From positions 1 through 64,000 of the forward strand of contig CAZWSL010000001.1 in the NCBI GenBank assembly GCA_964636495.1: a stretch of 64,000 nucleotides of DNA, in the 5' to 3' direction. The notes beneath the pieces were generated by a model. That model did no database searches. It was given only the letters and a program-made list of their open reading frames with translations, and had not been told where the DNA came from. Numbering within the stretch: the first letter of the stretch is position 1; the number at the start of each line of letters is the position of its first letter. The translations under genes and the position numbers were made by a program. Source of the DNA: Desulfobacula sp964636495 (GTDB lineage Bacteria; Desulfobacterota; Desulfobacteria; Desulfobacterales; Desulfobacteraceae). Shown piece by piece: positions 1-6,428 of the stretch.

Positions 1-47
1 GCAGAAAGAGCAGATAAACAGAAAATTAATATAATTGCAATTGTAGG

Positions 48-55
48 TTTTCTCA
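48..55. repeat. Target site duplication, left copy
   Basis: The octamer TTTTCTCA directly abuts the left end of the insertion sequence and is repeated exactly at 2757-2764 outside the right end. An 8-bp duplication marks the insertion event and defines the element's outer limits. Confidence 0.85.
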
Positions 56-78
56 CTATGACCGCAAATGGCGGTTGG
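56..78 (+). repeat. Left terminal inverted repeat of the insertion sequence
   Basis: These 23 bases match the reverse complement of 2734-2756 without mismatch. The repeat contains its own short palindrome, ACCGC-N5-GCGGT (61-75), so each end could also form a small hairpin or bind a symmetric transposase dimer. Confidence 0.85.
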
Positions 79-81
79 CAT

Positions 82-1890
82 TCAATTTGCTTTAGCTGAA
101 CTGAACAGCGCAGACATTTTTACAGTCAGTTCAACATCTCGTACCAGTTTTTTAATCGCCGGCAATATTTTGCCGTTGTTTCCTATGGCATTTGCCATCT
201 CTTTCTGTACCAAAAGAGCATCAATTTGTGAAAACCTTTCTGCCAGATTTGGACATCCGTTGAGAATAATTTTCATATACTCGGAATTTTTCAAGTTCTG
301 TACCAGTGGCGTATCTGCTAGGATCGCTTTCAGCATTTTATTCAATGAGGACATGCCGGTTTTTTTCCGGCCCCGCCTTTTCTCGCCACGAAAAAACCTC
401 TCCAGGATGTTGTTTGTCCTCTGAGGTTGAACAGTTCGGACACCATCCGGAGTGGTAACCGGTATCGGGTCGGCAAATAGTTTCTTCCGATATTTATCGA
501 TCTGTGCAACCATATTGGCATAGGTTTTCTTTCTGTGTTTATTCTCAAGGAGCCATTTTCTGAATGCAGTCACTTTTTCTTCAATGGTTTTCATATCCAT
601 AAAATCGCCATTATCATTGATGCCTTTTTTACCCTCAGGAAGGGCAATACGCATGGCGTAGCGCAGTTTGTCAAAAACACTGACCTTTGATTCCAGATTC
701 TTAGCAAGGTCGCTGAGACGCTTATCTTCAACGACTTTTGTGATAACTTTATCCAATTGGTAAAATGGCCTGTTTCCCTTTGAAAAACTACCAAGATCGG
801 TATCCTTGATTTGTTTCAACAGCTGATGAACGTCTTGAATACGTCGATAAAAATCAAGATGCGCACGGTCAAATGGAAAACCATAGCCGTTGGATTGACT
901 TGGATAATCGAATATCCAATGAATCAAGATATATGCCATGATCATGGGGGCATGATCAAGACCTGTTGCCTGCCAGTTCCCACTTTGAAGACTTTCAGCA
1001 ATTTCAGCGATATCATAAGAGACTGGGTCAATTTTTTGCTCAAGATATTTGGCCTGTCTTCTCAAGGCTGGTCGGATTTTTAACCGCCGTAATCGTTTAA
1101 GAAAAGAGCTATACTCATCGACCAGCAGGTCCTTGCCGATGTCACGCAAAAAATGAAAGTGGCATATAAAATCAGGAATGCCCGGAAAAACATCTTCTAC
1201 TGCATTGATAATGCCTTTGCCCATATCGTGGACAAGAGCAATTGGTTCACCGTACTGCTTTTTGATGCCTTTGAAAAAGGGAACAAGCTCATCTTTTTTT
1301 TCGGAGGGGATTTTGATTGTATCAAGTACCAAGTTTGATAGGCCATCAATGCCGCAAAACAGATTGGGACTGTCTCCTTCACAAGTCCCATCAACATGGA
1401 GAATGTAACCGCCCCGGCCTGTTAGTAATTCTCGTATAGCCGACTGACTCTGGCGGTGTGCCAATGCAAGATAAATGATAAATTTACGGCCCAGATAACT
1501 GACTTCACGATCGGAAATGAATACATTCTTTGCTGCTAGGTCGGCCATTACCTCCCGGGTGCTACGACAGTGAACAAAAAGGGCAAATCCTACCTCAGTA
1601 ATAACATCAAACCCAAAAGTGCCGCCTTTGGGAACAAGGTTGCCAAGTTGCTCGGACTTGAATCTTCCATGTCCATAGGGGCAATACAGCGTGGTCTCTT
1701 TAGCAATAAAGGCACCGAAGTCCATGGTAACAACAGTCTTTGTGCCTGTTTTCAGAACATTGAGTGCTGAACTACATCCAGGACAATCTGAGATTTCCGG
1801 GTAAAAATGCAACATCGGTCGCTGTGGAAACAATACATCCGCTCTTGTGCTTATAATCATTCTGTCTACGAATTCCTTGAGTCGTTTCAA
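82..1890 (-). CDS. DDE-type transposase of the insertion sequence
   Basis: This 602-residue protein catalyses excision and insertion of the surrounding element. Near residues 38-75 there is a cysteine-containing segment (CPGC and a later C.YGHG) that may bind zinc and DNA. Acidic positions compatible with a DDE/RNase H-fold catalytic site are HVDGTCEG, then LVHDMGKG about 60 residues later, and a downstream NNILERFFRGEKRR segment, where the final Glu would lie. The spacing between the second Asp and the Glu is long, as in transposases with an alpha-helical insertion. The start overlaps the stop of the upstream accessory gene by four bases, so translation is coupled. The family is not identified, but the matched ends and target duplication make the transposase role secure. 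Confidence 0.85.
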   Translation of the reverse strand: MKRLKEFVDRMIISTRADVLFPQRPMLHFYPEISDCPGCSSALNVLKTGTKTVVTMDFGAFIAKETTLYCPYGHGRFKSEQLGNLVPKGGTFGFDVITEVGFALFVHCRSTREVMADLAAKNVFISDREVSYLGRKFIIYLALAHRQSQSAIRELLTGRGGYILHVDGTCEGDSPNLFCGIDGLSNLVLDTIKIPSEKKDELVPFFKGIKKQYGEPIALVHDMGKGIINAVEDVFPGIPDFICHFHFLRDIGKDLLVDEYSSFLKRLRRLKIRPALRRQAKYLEQKIDPVSYDIAEIAESLQSGNWQATGLDHAPMIMAYILIHWIFDYPSQSNGYGFPFDRAHLDFYRRIQDVHQLLKQIKDTDLGSFSKGNRPFYQLDKVITKVVEDKRLSDLAKNLESKVSVFDKLRYAMRIALPEGKKGINDNGDFMDMKTIEEKVTAFRKWLLENKHRKKTYANMVAQIDKYRKKLFADPIPVTTPDGVRTVQPQRTNNILERFFRGEKRRGRKKTGMSSLNKMLKAILADTPLVQNLKNSEYMKIILNGCPNLAERFSQIDALLVQKEMANAIGNNGKILPAIKKLVRDVELTVKMSALFSSAKAN

Positions 1891-2528
1891 GGCCGAGTAC
1901 CCGGAGTTTTTTTTAGCAGATCATAAAATTGCAGAAAATGCTTAATTGAAACTGGATCAAAACGTTTATCCGGAGGCGCTGAATCGATTGCAAGCTGTTC
2001 AATTTCAATGCCCGGATTCTTTATCATACATATTAAAATTTGAACAGCTTGAGCATCGGTTGGCCACCAGCCATCACCTTGCTCTGTATTCCTGGCTTTT
2101 TGTTGCTCATGTCTGACCGGCCCCCCTGAAAAATAGACAAACTTGCCTTTGTGCTTTTCTCTTGTGATTTCCTTTGATTGCTTGAGTTGTGAAAAATAAG
2201 AGCTGCTTGAAGGAATCCCTACGATTCTCGAAATGTTCGCTGTAGTCAATCCTGATTCAGACATTCTGATCAGTTTAATGATTGTCTGCTTTAGATTCCC
2301 GTGTTTGGAAAAGAGAGCAAGCCGGTACTTCCATAATCCGTTTTCATCAAATTCAGGAATTTCAGGCAATGTGTAATAACGTCCATTTTGATTTATGCTT
2401 GTGAAGGTGCCCCATTTTTTCAATCGCCTTCTCACAGTTATCATGGAGCATTGAAATAATGGCGTAAGTTTTTCAATGGTCATGATTTTCTCTTTTCTGA
2501 ATTTTGCCAAGATACCATGTTCATTCAT
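1887..2528 (-). CDS. Insertion-sequence accessory protein with helix-turn-helix domains
   Basis: The product is about 213 residues. The ATG at 2528 has a GAGG five bases upstream and is preferred over the in-frame GTG at 2534. The N-terminal segment (EKLTPLFQCSMITVRRRLKKWG) looks like a helix-turn-helix, and a second DNA-binding-like segment follows near residues 85-125 (GLTTANISRIVGIPSSSSYFSQLKQ), resembling a winged helix. No catalytic motif is visible. It is encoded first in the element and overlaps the transposase by four bases. It is likely a repressor or a co-factor for end binding, and the three copies of a 12-13-bp motif just upstream are candidate binding sites. It is not a recognisable toxin or antitoxin. 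Confidence 0.7.
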   Translation of the reverse strand: MNEHGILAKFRKEKIMTIEKLTPLFQCSMITVRRRLKKWGTFTSINQNGRYYTLPEIPEFDENGLWKYRLALFSKHGNLKQTIIKLIRMSESGLTTANISRIVGIPSSSSYFSQLKQSKEITREKHKGKFVYFSGGPVRHEQQKARNTEQGDGWWPTDAQAVQILICMIKNPGIEIEQLAIDSAPPDKRFDPVSIKHFLQFYDLLKKTPGTRP

Positions 2529-2537
2529 TATCACCTC

Positions 2538-2683
2538 TGATAAAGTATGCGTTTATAGATATAATTACACATACTTTATCATGAATGGGAAATGATTTAA
2601 AGATCTTTTTTATGTGTTATTGAAGGTATATCAGGTGAAATGGACAAAATTGGGTGTTGTTTCGAAATCCGCATACTTTATCA
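2538..2683 (-). promoter_or_regulatory. Three-copy operator-like motif upstream of the transposase operon
   Basis: TGATAAAGTATGC at 2538-2550 and its reverse complement at 2570-2581 form a perfect 12-bp inverted pair with a 20-bp spacer. A third exact copy (GCATACTTTATCA) lies at 2671-2683. The first copy sits just upstream of the accessory gene's ribosome binding site. Three copies in 150 bp are unlikely by chance, and the accessory helix-turn-helix protein is the obvious ligand. Confidence 0.65.
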
Positions 2684-2733
2684 ATCAAGAATTCAAGTAT
2701 AAAAAGCCTCTAATGGCAGTCAGTTTAAAAAAC

Positions 2734-2756
2734 CCAACCGCCATTTGCGGTCATAG
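2734..2756 (-). repeat. Right terminal inverted repeat of the insertion sequence
   Basis: This is the perfect inverted match to 56-78 (23 of 23 bases). It carries the same internal ACCGC/GCGGT palindrome. Confidence 0.85.
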
Positions 2757-2764
2757 TTTTCTCA
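2757..2764. repeat. Target site duplication, right copy
   Basis: TTTTCTCA, identical to 48-55, abuts the right terminal repeat. On the minus strand it reads TGAGAAAA, covering the start codon's last two bases and codons 2-3 of the interrupted exported-protein gene. Confidence 0.85.
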
Positions 2765-2765
2765 T

Positions 2766-3063
2766 AAAAAATAATCTCCTAAATAAAATGTTATATCATA
2801 TTATTGTTAAATTACATTATAACTATAACTAAGCTATATTGTGAATGTATATATTTAGAAGCAAGAGGTGATGTCAAGAGAAAATTTGCTTTACATAGTA
2901 AATAAATGGTTGACATATAGCTGTAATATAACTATAAAATATCCAGATAACAACTGAAACGCATCATAAATTGAGTATGTTGCATATCAAAAGCTTACAG
3001 CATAACAGCACAGTGCAGAGATCATGATATGCCTGAGCTGTATAGAATAAAAAGGAGAAAAAT
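2766..3063. other. Divergent control region between the interrupted gene and bamQ
   Basis: These 298 bp are very AT-rich and hold no gene. They contain the promoter of bamQ (2910-2938) and, on the other strand, the AGGAG ribosome binding site of the interrupted gene. The 11-mer TATAACTATAA occurs twice, at 2818-2828 and 2927-2937. The second copy overlaps the bamQ -10 element, and TATAG-N11-CTATA (2916-2936) brackets the spacer. These may be sites of a regulator shared by both directions, but in such AT-rich sequence chance is possible. Confidence 0.45.
2910..2938 (+). promoter_or_regulatory. Sigma-70-type promoter of the bamQ operon
   Basis: TTGACA (2910-2915), a 17-bp spacer and TATAAA (2933-2938) form a near-consensus promoter. 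Transcription would start near 2945, giving an untranslated leader of about 120 bases before the AAGGAG ribosome binding site and the ATG at 3064. Confidence 0.65.
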
Positions 3064-4170
3064 ATGGGGAATATTCCTGATAAAATTCAAACATGGCAGA
3101 TGATCTCTCCCTTTAGAAAGGATAGAGAGACAGGAGAAGTCACTCCTGGTAAATTGGAAAGAACAGAAATAGATGTGCCAGAGCTTAAACCCGGTGAAGT
3201 TCTGGTGGAAGTTGCCGGCTGCGGTGTATGCCATACAGATCTTGGATATTTTTACCAGGGTGTGCCCACTGTGAACAAACCTCCTTTGACACTTGGACAT
3301 GAGATCTCCGGCACTGTTGTTGATGGAGAAAAGGCATGGATAGGAAAAGAGGTTATTGTTCCTGCTGTTATGCCGTGCAGAAAATGTTATCTTTGTAAGA
3401 CCGGACGGGGAAACAGATGTCTTGCCCAGAAAATGCCCGGAAACAGTATGGGGATTTACGGCGGATTTTCAACTCATATTCCAGTTCCTGCAATTGATCT
3501 GTGCGAGGTTAAAAACAGGGGAAATATCTCTCTTGAAAAACTTGCCGTTGTTGCAGATGCGGCAACCACCCCTTTCCAGGCTGCCAAACGGGCTGATATT
3601 CAGGTGGGAGATACTGCGATAGTCATTGGTGTAGGCGGTGTGGGCCAGTATATGGTTCAGATTTTAAAAGCCCTTGGAGCGGCAATAGTTGTTGCAGTCG
3701 ATATTAACCAGGAAAGATTAGACACCATGTTGAAAAATGGTGCGGATTTTGCTGTTAATTCAATGGGAAAAAGCTCAAGAGATGTTTCCGGAGAGCTTAA
3801 AAACTTCAGAAAAGAAAACGGACTGGCTTCAACAGGGTGGAAAATATTTGAAGTGTCAGGAACAAAACCAGGACAGGAGCTCGGGTTGTCCCTGCTCAGT
3901 TTTACCGGGAAAATGGTAGTGGTAGGATTCGGCCCGTATAAAGTAGAATACTCCATCTCCAGGCTCATGGCGTTTGATGCTGAACTCATCGGTTCCTGGG
4001 GATGCCTGCCGGAATATTATCCAGCAGTATTAAGCATGGTCACAAGCGGTAAAATTAATTTTGAGGAGTTTGTTCAGACACGTCCGATGAGTACAATAGA
4101 GGAGAGTTTTGATGAAGCTCATAAACAGTCGCCAGATAAAAGAATCGTACTTGTCCCTGATTTTACATAA
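3064..4170 (+). CDS. bamQ: 6-hydroxycyclohex-1-ene-1-carbonyl-CoA dehydrogenase
   Basis: This zinc-dependent medium-chain dehydrogenase (368 residues) oxidises 6-hydroxycyclohex-1-ene-1-carbonyl-CoA to the 6-oxo compound with NAD+, in the cytoplasmic lower benzoyl-CoA pathway. Visible features are the catalytic-zinc motif CGVCHTD (Cys56) with GHE at 79-80, four structural-zinc cysteines at 105, 108, 111 and 119, and a Rossmann segment VIGVGGVGQYMVQ. Length and the WQM.SPF..... N-terminus fit the Had/BamQ group. A strong AAGGAG lies ahead of the ATG. The ring-opening hydrolase two genes downstream supports the specific assignment over a generic alcohol dehydrogenase. The partner dienoyl-CoA hydratase gene (bamR) is not in the window. 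Confidence 0.88.
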   Translation: MGNIPDKIQTWQMISPFRKDRETGEVTPGKLERTEIDVPELKPGEVLVEVAGCGVCHTDLGYFYQGVPTVNKPPLTLGHEISGTVVDGEKAWIGKEVIVPAVMPCRKCYLCKTGRGNRCLAQKMPGNSMGIYGGFSTHIPVPAIDLCEVKNRGNISLEKLAVVADAATTPFQAAKRADIQVGDTAIVIGVGGVGQYMVQILKALGAAIVVAVDINQERLDTMLKNGADFAVNSMGKSSRDVSGELKNFRKENGLASTGWKIFEVSGTKPGQELGLSLLSFTGKMVVVGFGPYKVEYSISRLMAFDAELIGSWGCLPEYYPAVLSMVTSGKINFEEFVQTRPMSTIEESFDEAHKQSPDKRIVLVPDFT

Positions 4171-4227
4171 TATATTGATCAAACAGTTGTTTATGATCAG
4201 ACATAAAATATAAAGGAAAATATAAAC

Positions 4228-4977
4228 ATGAAATTAGAAGGTAAAAAAGCAATTGTAACAGGTGGAAGCCGTGGAATTGGAAAAGCAATAACGCTTATGT
4301 ATGCCCGGGAGGGTGCTGATGTTCTTGTAAACTATCACTCCAATGATGCTGCAGCAAAAGAGACTGTTGCAGAAGTTGAAAAGCTTGGCAGAAAAGGTGT
4401 TGCAGTTGCTGCCGATGTAGCTGATTACAAAAGTGCGCAAAATATGGTTGATGAATGCGTAAAACAGCTTGGCGGCGTTGATATTGTTGTTAACAATGCC
4501 GGAGTTTCAAGACCTTCAATGCTGCTGAAAATGAAAGAGGAAGACTGGGATGCGATTATTGATATTCATCTGAAAGCTGCTTTTAACACCACCCAGGCAG
4601 CAGGACGTTATATGAAAGAACAAAAATACGGCAAAATCATTAATGTAATCTCAACTGCAGGAATTTTCGGCACCATTGGACAAATCAATTATGCTTCTGC
4701 AAAAGCAGGTATCATCGGCTTTACAAAATCCGCCTCCAGAGAGCTTGGAAGATATGGGATAAATGTAAATGTAATCTGTCCGGGAATTACAAAAACAGAG
4801 ATGACAGGTAAACTGCAGAGCGATGAAAAACTGCGGAAAATTTATGAAGGCAGAATTCAGCTGGGAAGATTTGCTGAACCAGAAGAAGTCGCACCGGCAT
4901 TTGTCTTTTTAGCTTCCGATGATGCAAGTTATATTACAGCTCAGGTATTGGGAGTAGACGGCGGATATATTGGATAA
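4228..4977 (+). CDS. Short-chain dehydrogenase/reductase (FabG-like)
   Basis: This 249-residue classical SDR has the NAD(P) motif TGGSRGIG (11-18), NNAG (89-92), and the catalytic Ser142, Tyr155 and Lys159 (YASAK). In primary sequence it resembles 3-oxoacyl-ACP reductase, but it sits between bamQ and bamA in one operon (57-bp gap upstream, about 125 bp downstream). A role on a CoA thioester of the same route is therefore more likely than fatty acid synthesis. A 3-hydroxypimeloyl-CoA dehydrogenase acting on the product of ring opening is one candidate. This is inference from position: the sequence alone does not fix the substrate. An AGGAAA-type ribosome binding site precedes the ATG. Confidence 0.8.
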   Translation: MKLEGKKAIVTGGSRGIGKAITLMYAREGADVLVNYHSNDAAAKETVAEVEKLGRKGVAVAADVADYKSAQNMVDECVKQLGGVDIVVNNAGVSRPSMLLKMKEEDWDAIIDIHLKAAFNTTQAAGRYMKEQKYGKIINVISTAGIFGTIGQINYASAKAGIIGFTKSASRELGRYGINVNVICPGITKTEMTGKLQSDEKLRKIYEGRIQLGRFAEPEEVAPAFVFLASDDASYITAQVLGVDGGYIG

Positions 4978-5101
4978 TAAAATATGAGATAAGGATATGA
5001 GATACAGAGTGTGAGAGTCAAACAGGTGTACACCATTCAATGAACTTGCACATGAATACCCATGGCCTGATCTCAAACCTATTAATAATAAGGAGAACAA
5101 A

Positions 5102-6238
5102 ATGAGTCTTGACTGGATGCCAAGAGATAATGAAATCAAAGATCATGCATTACACAGAAACCCACACTGGGGAACTGAAGCCCCAAGTGTCATGTATGAA
5201 AAAAAGCCGTTAACAGACCCGGAAGGGAATGAGACAGAAGGATTGTTTGTCGCTTGGATTACCTTGAACAATCCACGACAGTTCAATTCTTATACCACCG
5301 ATATGGTAAAAGGCGTTATTGCCGGTTTTGAAAATGCCTCCCTTGACAGAAGCGTTGTGGCTGTTGTTTTTACAGGAACAGGTCCCTATGCATTCTGTAC
5401 GGGTGGAAATACAAAAGAGTATTCAGAATTCTATTCAAAGAGATGTGACGAATATGGTCAATACATGGAATTGTTCAACCATATGGTTGACTCCATACTT
5501 GCCTGCAAAAAACCGGTTATCTGCCGTGTTAACGGGATGAGGGTTGCAGGTGGTCAGGAGATAGGCCTGGCATGTGATATTGCAGTCTCTTCAGATCTTG
5601 CTATTTTTGGTCAGGCAGGTCCGAAACATGGGTCAGCACCTGCTGGCGGGTCTTCAGATTTCCTCCCCTGGTTTCTAACTGCAGAAGATGCAATGTGGAA
5701 TTGTGTCTCTTGCGAGATGTGGTCCTCCTATAAAATGAAAGCAAAGGGAATGCTTTCAAAAGTTGTTCCTGTGCTTAAAATTGATGGTGAATGGGTAAGA
5801 AATCCATTAATTATCACAGACAGGTATGTTGAGGATGGAGAAATTGTTTATGGTGAATACAAAACCGGACAGGAGTTAAAAGATGGCCGGGCTCTCTTAA
5901 AGCAGCACCAGGCTAATGCTGATTTTGAACTTCTTGACAAAGAAGTCACTAAAGTGATCTGGAGATTTGCCAACCTCTTTCCAGGATGTCTGATTAAATC
6001 TATTGATGGGATTCGTCAGAAAAAGAAATTTTTCTGGGATACCATGAAAAACGATCACAGGCACTGGCTTGCTGCCAATATGGGCGGGGAAGCTTTTCTT
6101 GGATTTGGCGCTTTCAATACCAAAAAAATTACAGGTCAGGATACCATTGATTTTATTAAATTCCGTCAGAATGTTGCTGATTCCAGATTGTGGAATGAAG
6201 AGATGTTCTCAGAAGTAATGGGCAAACCAGAAGAGTAA
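5102..6238 (+). CDS. bamA: 6-oxocyclohex-1-ene-1-carbonyl-CoA hydrolase (ring-opening)
   Basis: This 378-residue crotonase-superfamily enzyme adds water to 6-oxocyclohex-1-ene-1-carbonyl-CoA and cleaves the ring to 3-hydroxypimeloyl-CoA. The crotonase core is seen in NNPRQFNSY, in the oxyanion-hole region GTGPYAFCTGGNTKEY and in GMRVAGGQEIGLACDIAV. It is longer than ordinary enoyl-CoA hydratases, and its start (DWMPRDNEIKDHAL) is characteristic of the BamA/Oah family, a marker used to detect anaerobic aromatic degradation. AAGGAG precedes the ATG. The stop codon lies inside a perfect 17-bp tandem duplication, and a hairpin follows, so this gene probably ends the operon. Confidence 0.93.
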   Translation: MSLDWMPRDNEIKDHALHRNPHWGTEAPSVMYEKKPLTDPEGNETEGLFVAWITLNNPRQFNSYTTDMVKGVIAGFENASLDRSVVAVVFTGTGPYAFCTGGNTKEYSEFYSKRCDEYGQYMELFNHMVDSILACKKPVICRVNGMRVAGGQEIGLACDIAVSSDLAIFGQAGPKHGSAPAGGSSDFLPWFLTAEDAMWNCVSCEMWSSYKMKAKGMLSKVVPVLKIDGEWVRNPLIITDRYVEDGEIVYGEYKTGQELKDGRALLKQHQANADFELLDKEVTKVIWRFANLFPGCLIKSIDGIRQKKKFFWDTMKNDHRHWLAANMGGEAFLGFGAFNTKKITGQDTIDFIKFRQNVADSRLWNEEMFSEVMGKPEE

Positions 6239-6256
6239 ACAAACCAGAAGAGTAAA
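6223..6256 (+). repeat. 17-bp tandem duplication across the bamA stop codon
   Basis: The 17-mer CAAACCAGAAGAGTAAA occurs twice head to tail (6223-6239, 6240-6256). The first copy encodes the last four codons and the TAA, and the second repeats them outside the gene. It looks like a slippage product with no effect on the protein. Confidence 0.85.
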
Positions 6257-6269
6257 AAAATAATCTTTA

Positions 6270-6307
6270 AACGGCTGCTCTGGAATATCAAATTCTGGGC
6301 AGCCGTT
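6270..6307 (+). terminator. Hairpin terminator after bamA
   Basis: AACGGCTGC (6270-6278) pairs perfectly with GCAGCCGTT (6299-6307) around a 20-base loop that can add a small inner stem. It lies between bamA and the convergent YcaO gene. No uridine run follows immediately, so termination efficiency is uncertain. Confidence 0.5.
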
Positions 6308-6428
6308 AATAACTGCTGATCCTTTCTCTGTTTTTATTCAAAGATTTTTCTCAGTTTTTTCAGTTCAACCCTCTCCTCTCTTATTGGAGATTAAAATGCT
6401 GTAATACAATTCAGCAGAGCCTGGCAGA

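Larger units (their letters stand above)
56..2756. mobile_element. Complete two-gene insertion sequence with DDE-type transposase
   Basis: The element is 2701 bp, bounded by perfect 23-bp terminal inverted repeats (56-78 and 2734-2756) and flanked by an 8-bp direct duplication. It carries two minus-strand genes whose ends overlap by four bases: an accessory helix-turn-helix protein and a 602-residue transposase whose stop lies four bases inside the left repeat. About 200 bp at the right end hold the promoter and a repeated operator-like motif. An 8-bp duplication is seen in the ISL3, IS66 and IS256 groups, and the cysteine-containing N-terminus recalls ISL3, but I cannot place the family. Intact ends, intact frames and perfect duplications suggest a recent insertion and an element that could still be active. 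Confidence 0.85.
1..2765 (-). pseudogene. Gene for an exported protein interrupted by an insertion sequence (5' end only)
   Basis: On the minus strand a start codon lies at 2765-2763, behind an AGGAG ribosome binding site ten bases away. The first two and a half codons run to 2757, where the insertion sequence begins. If the element and one copy of the 8-bp target duplication are removed, the frame continues from 55 down to base 1. It reads MRKPTIAIILIFCLSALSA, a typical signal peptide (basic start, hydrophobic core, small residues at the cleavage site). The rest of the gene lies outside the window on the left. Reconstruction by hand supports one uninterrupted frame. The product is unknown: an exported protein or a lipoprotein. 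It was transcribed divergently from the bamQ operon. With about 2.7 kb inserted at codon 3 it is very likely inactive unless restarted downstream. Confidence 0.75.

Noticed and set aside
1887..2534. Toxin-antitoxin reading of the two overlapping element genes
   Set aside because: The four-base overlap is typical of many operons; the downstream protein is a 602-residue transposase within defined terminal repeats.
2614..2832. 72-residue plus-strand open frame across the right end of the insertion sequence
   Set aside because: It crosses the element boundary, so it was created by insertion; no ribosome binding site or family resemblance.
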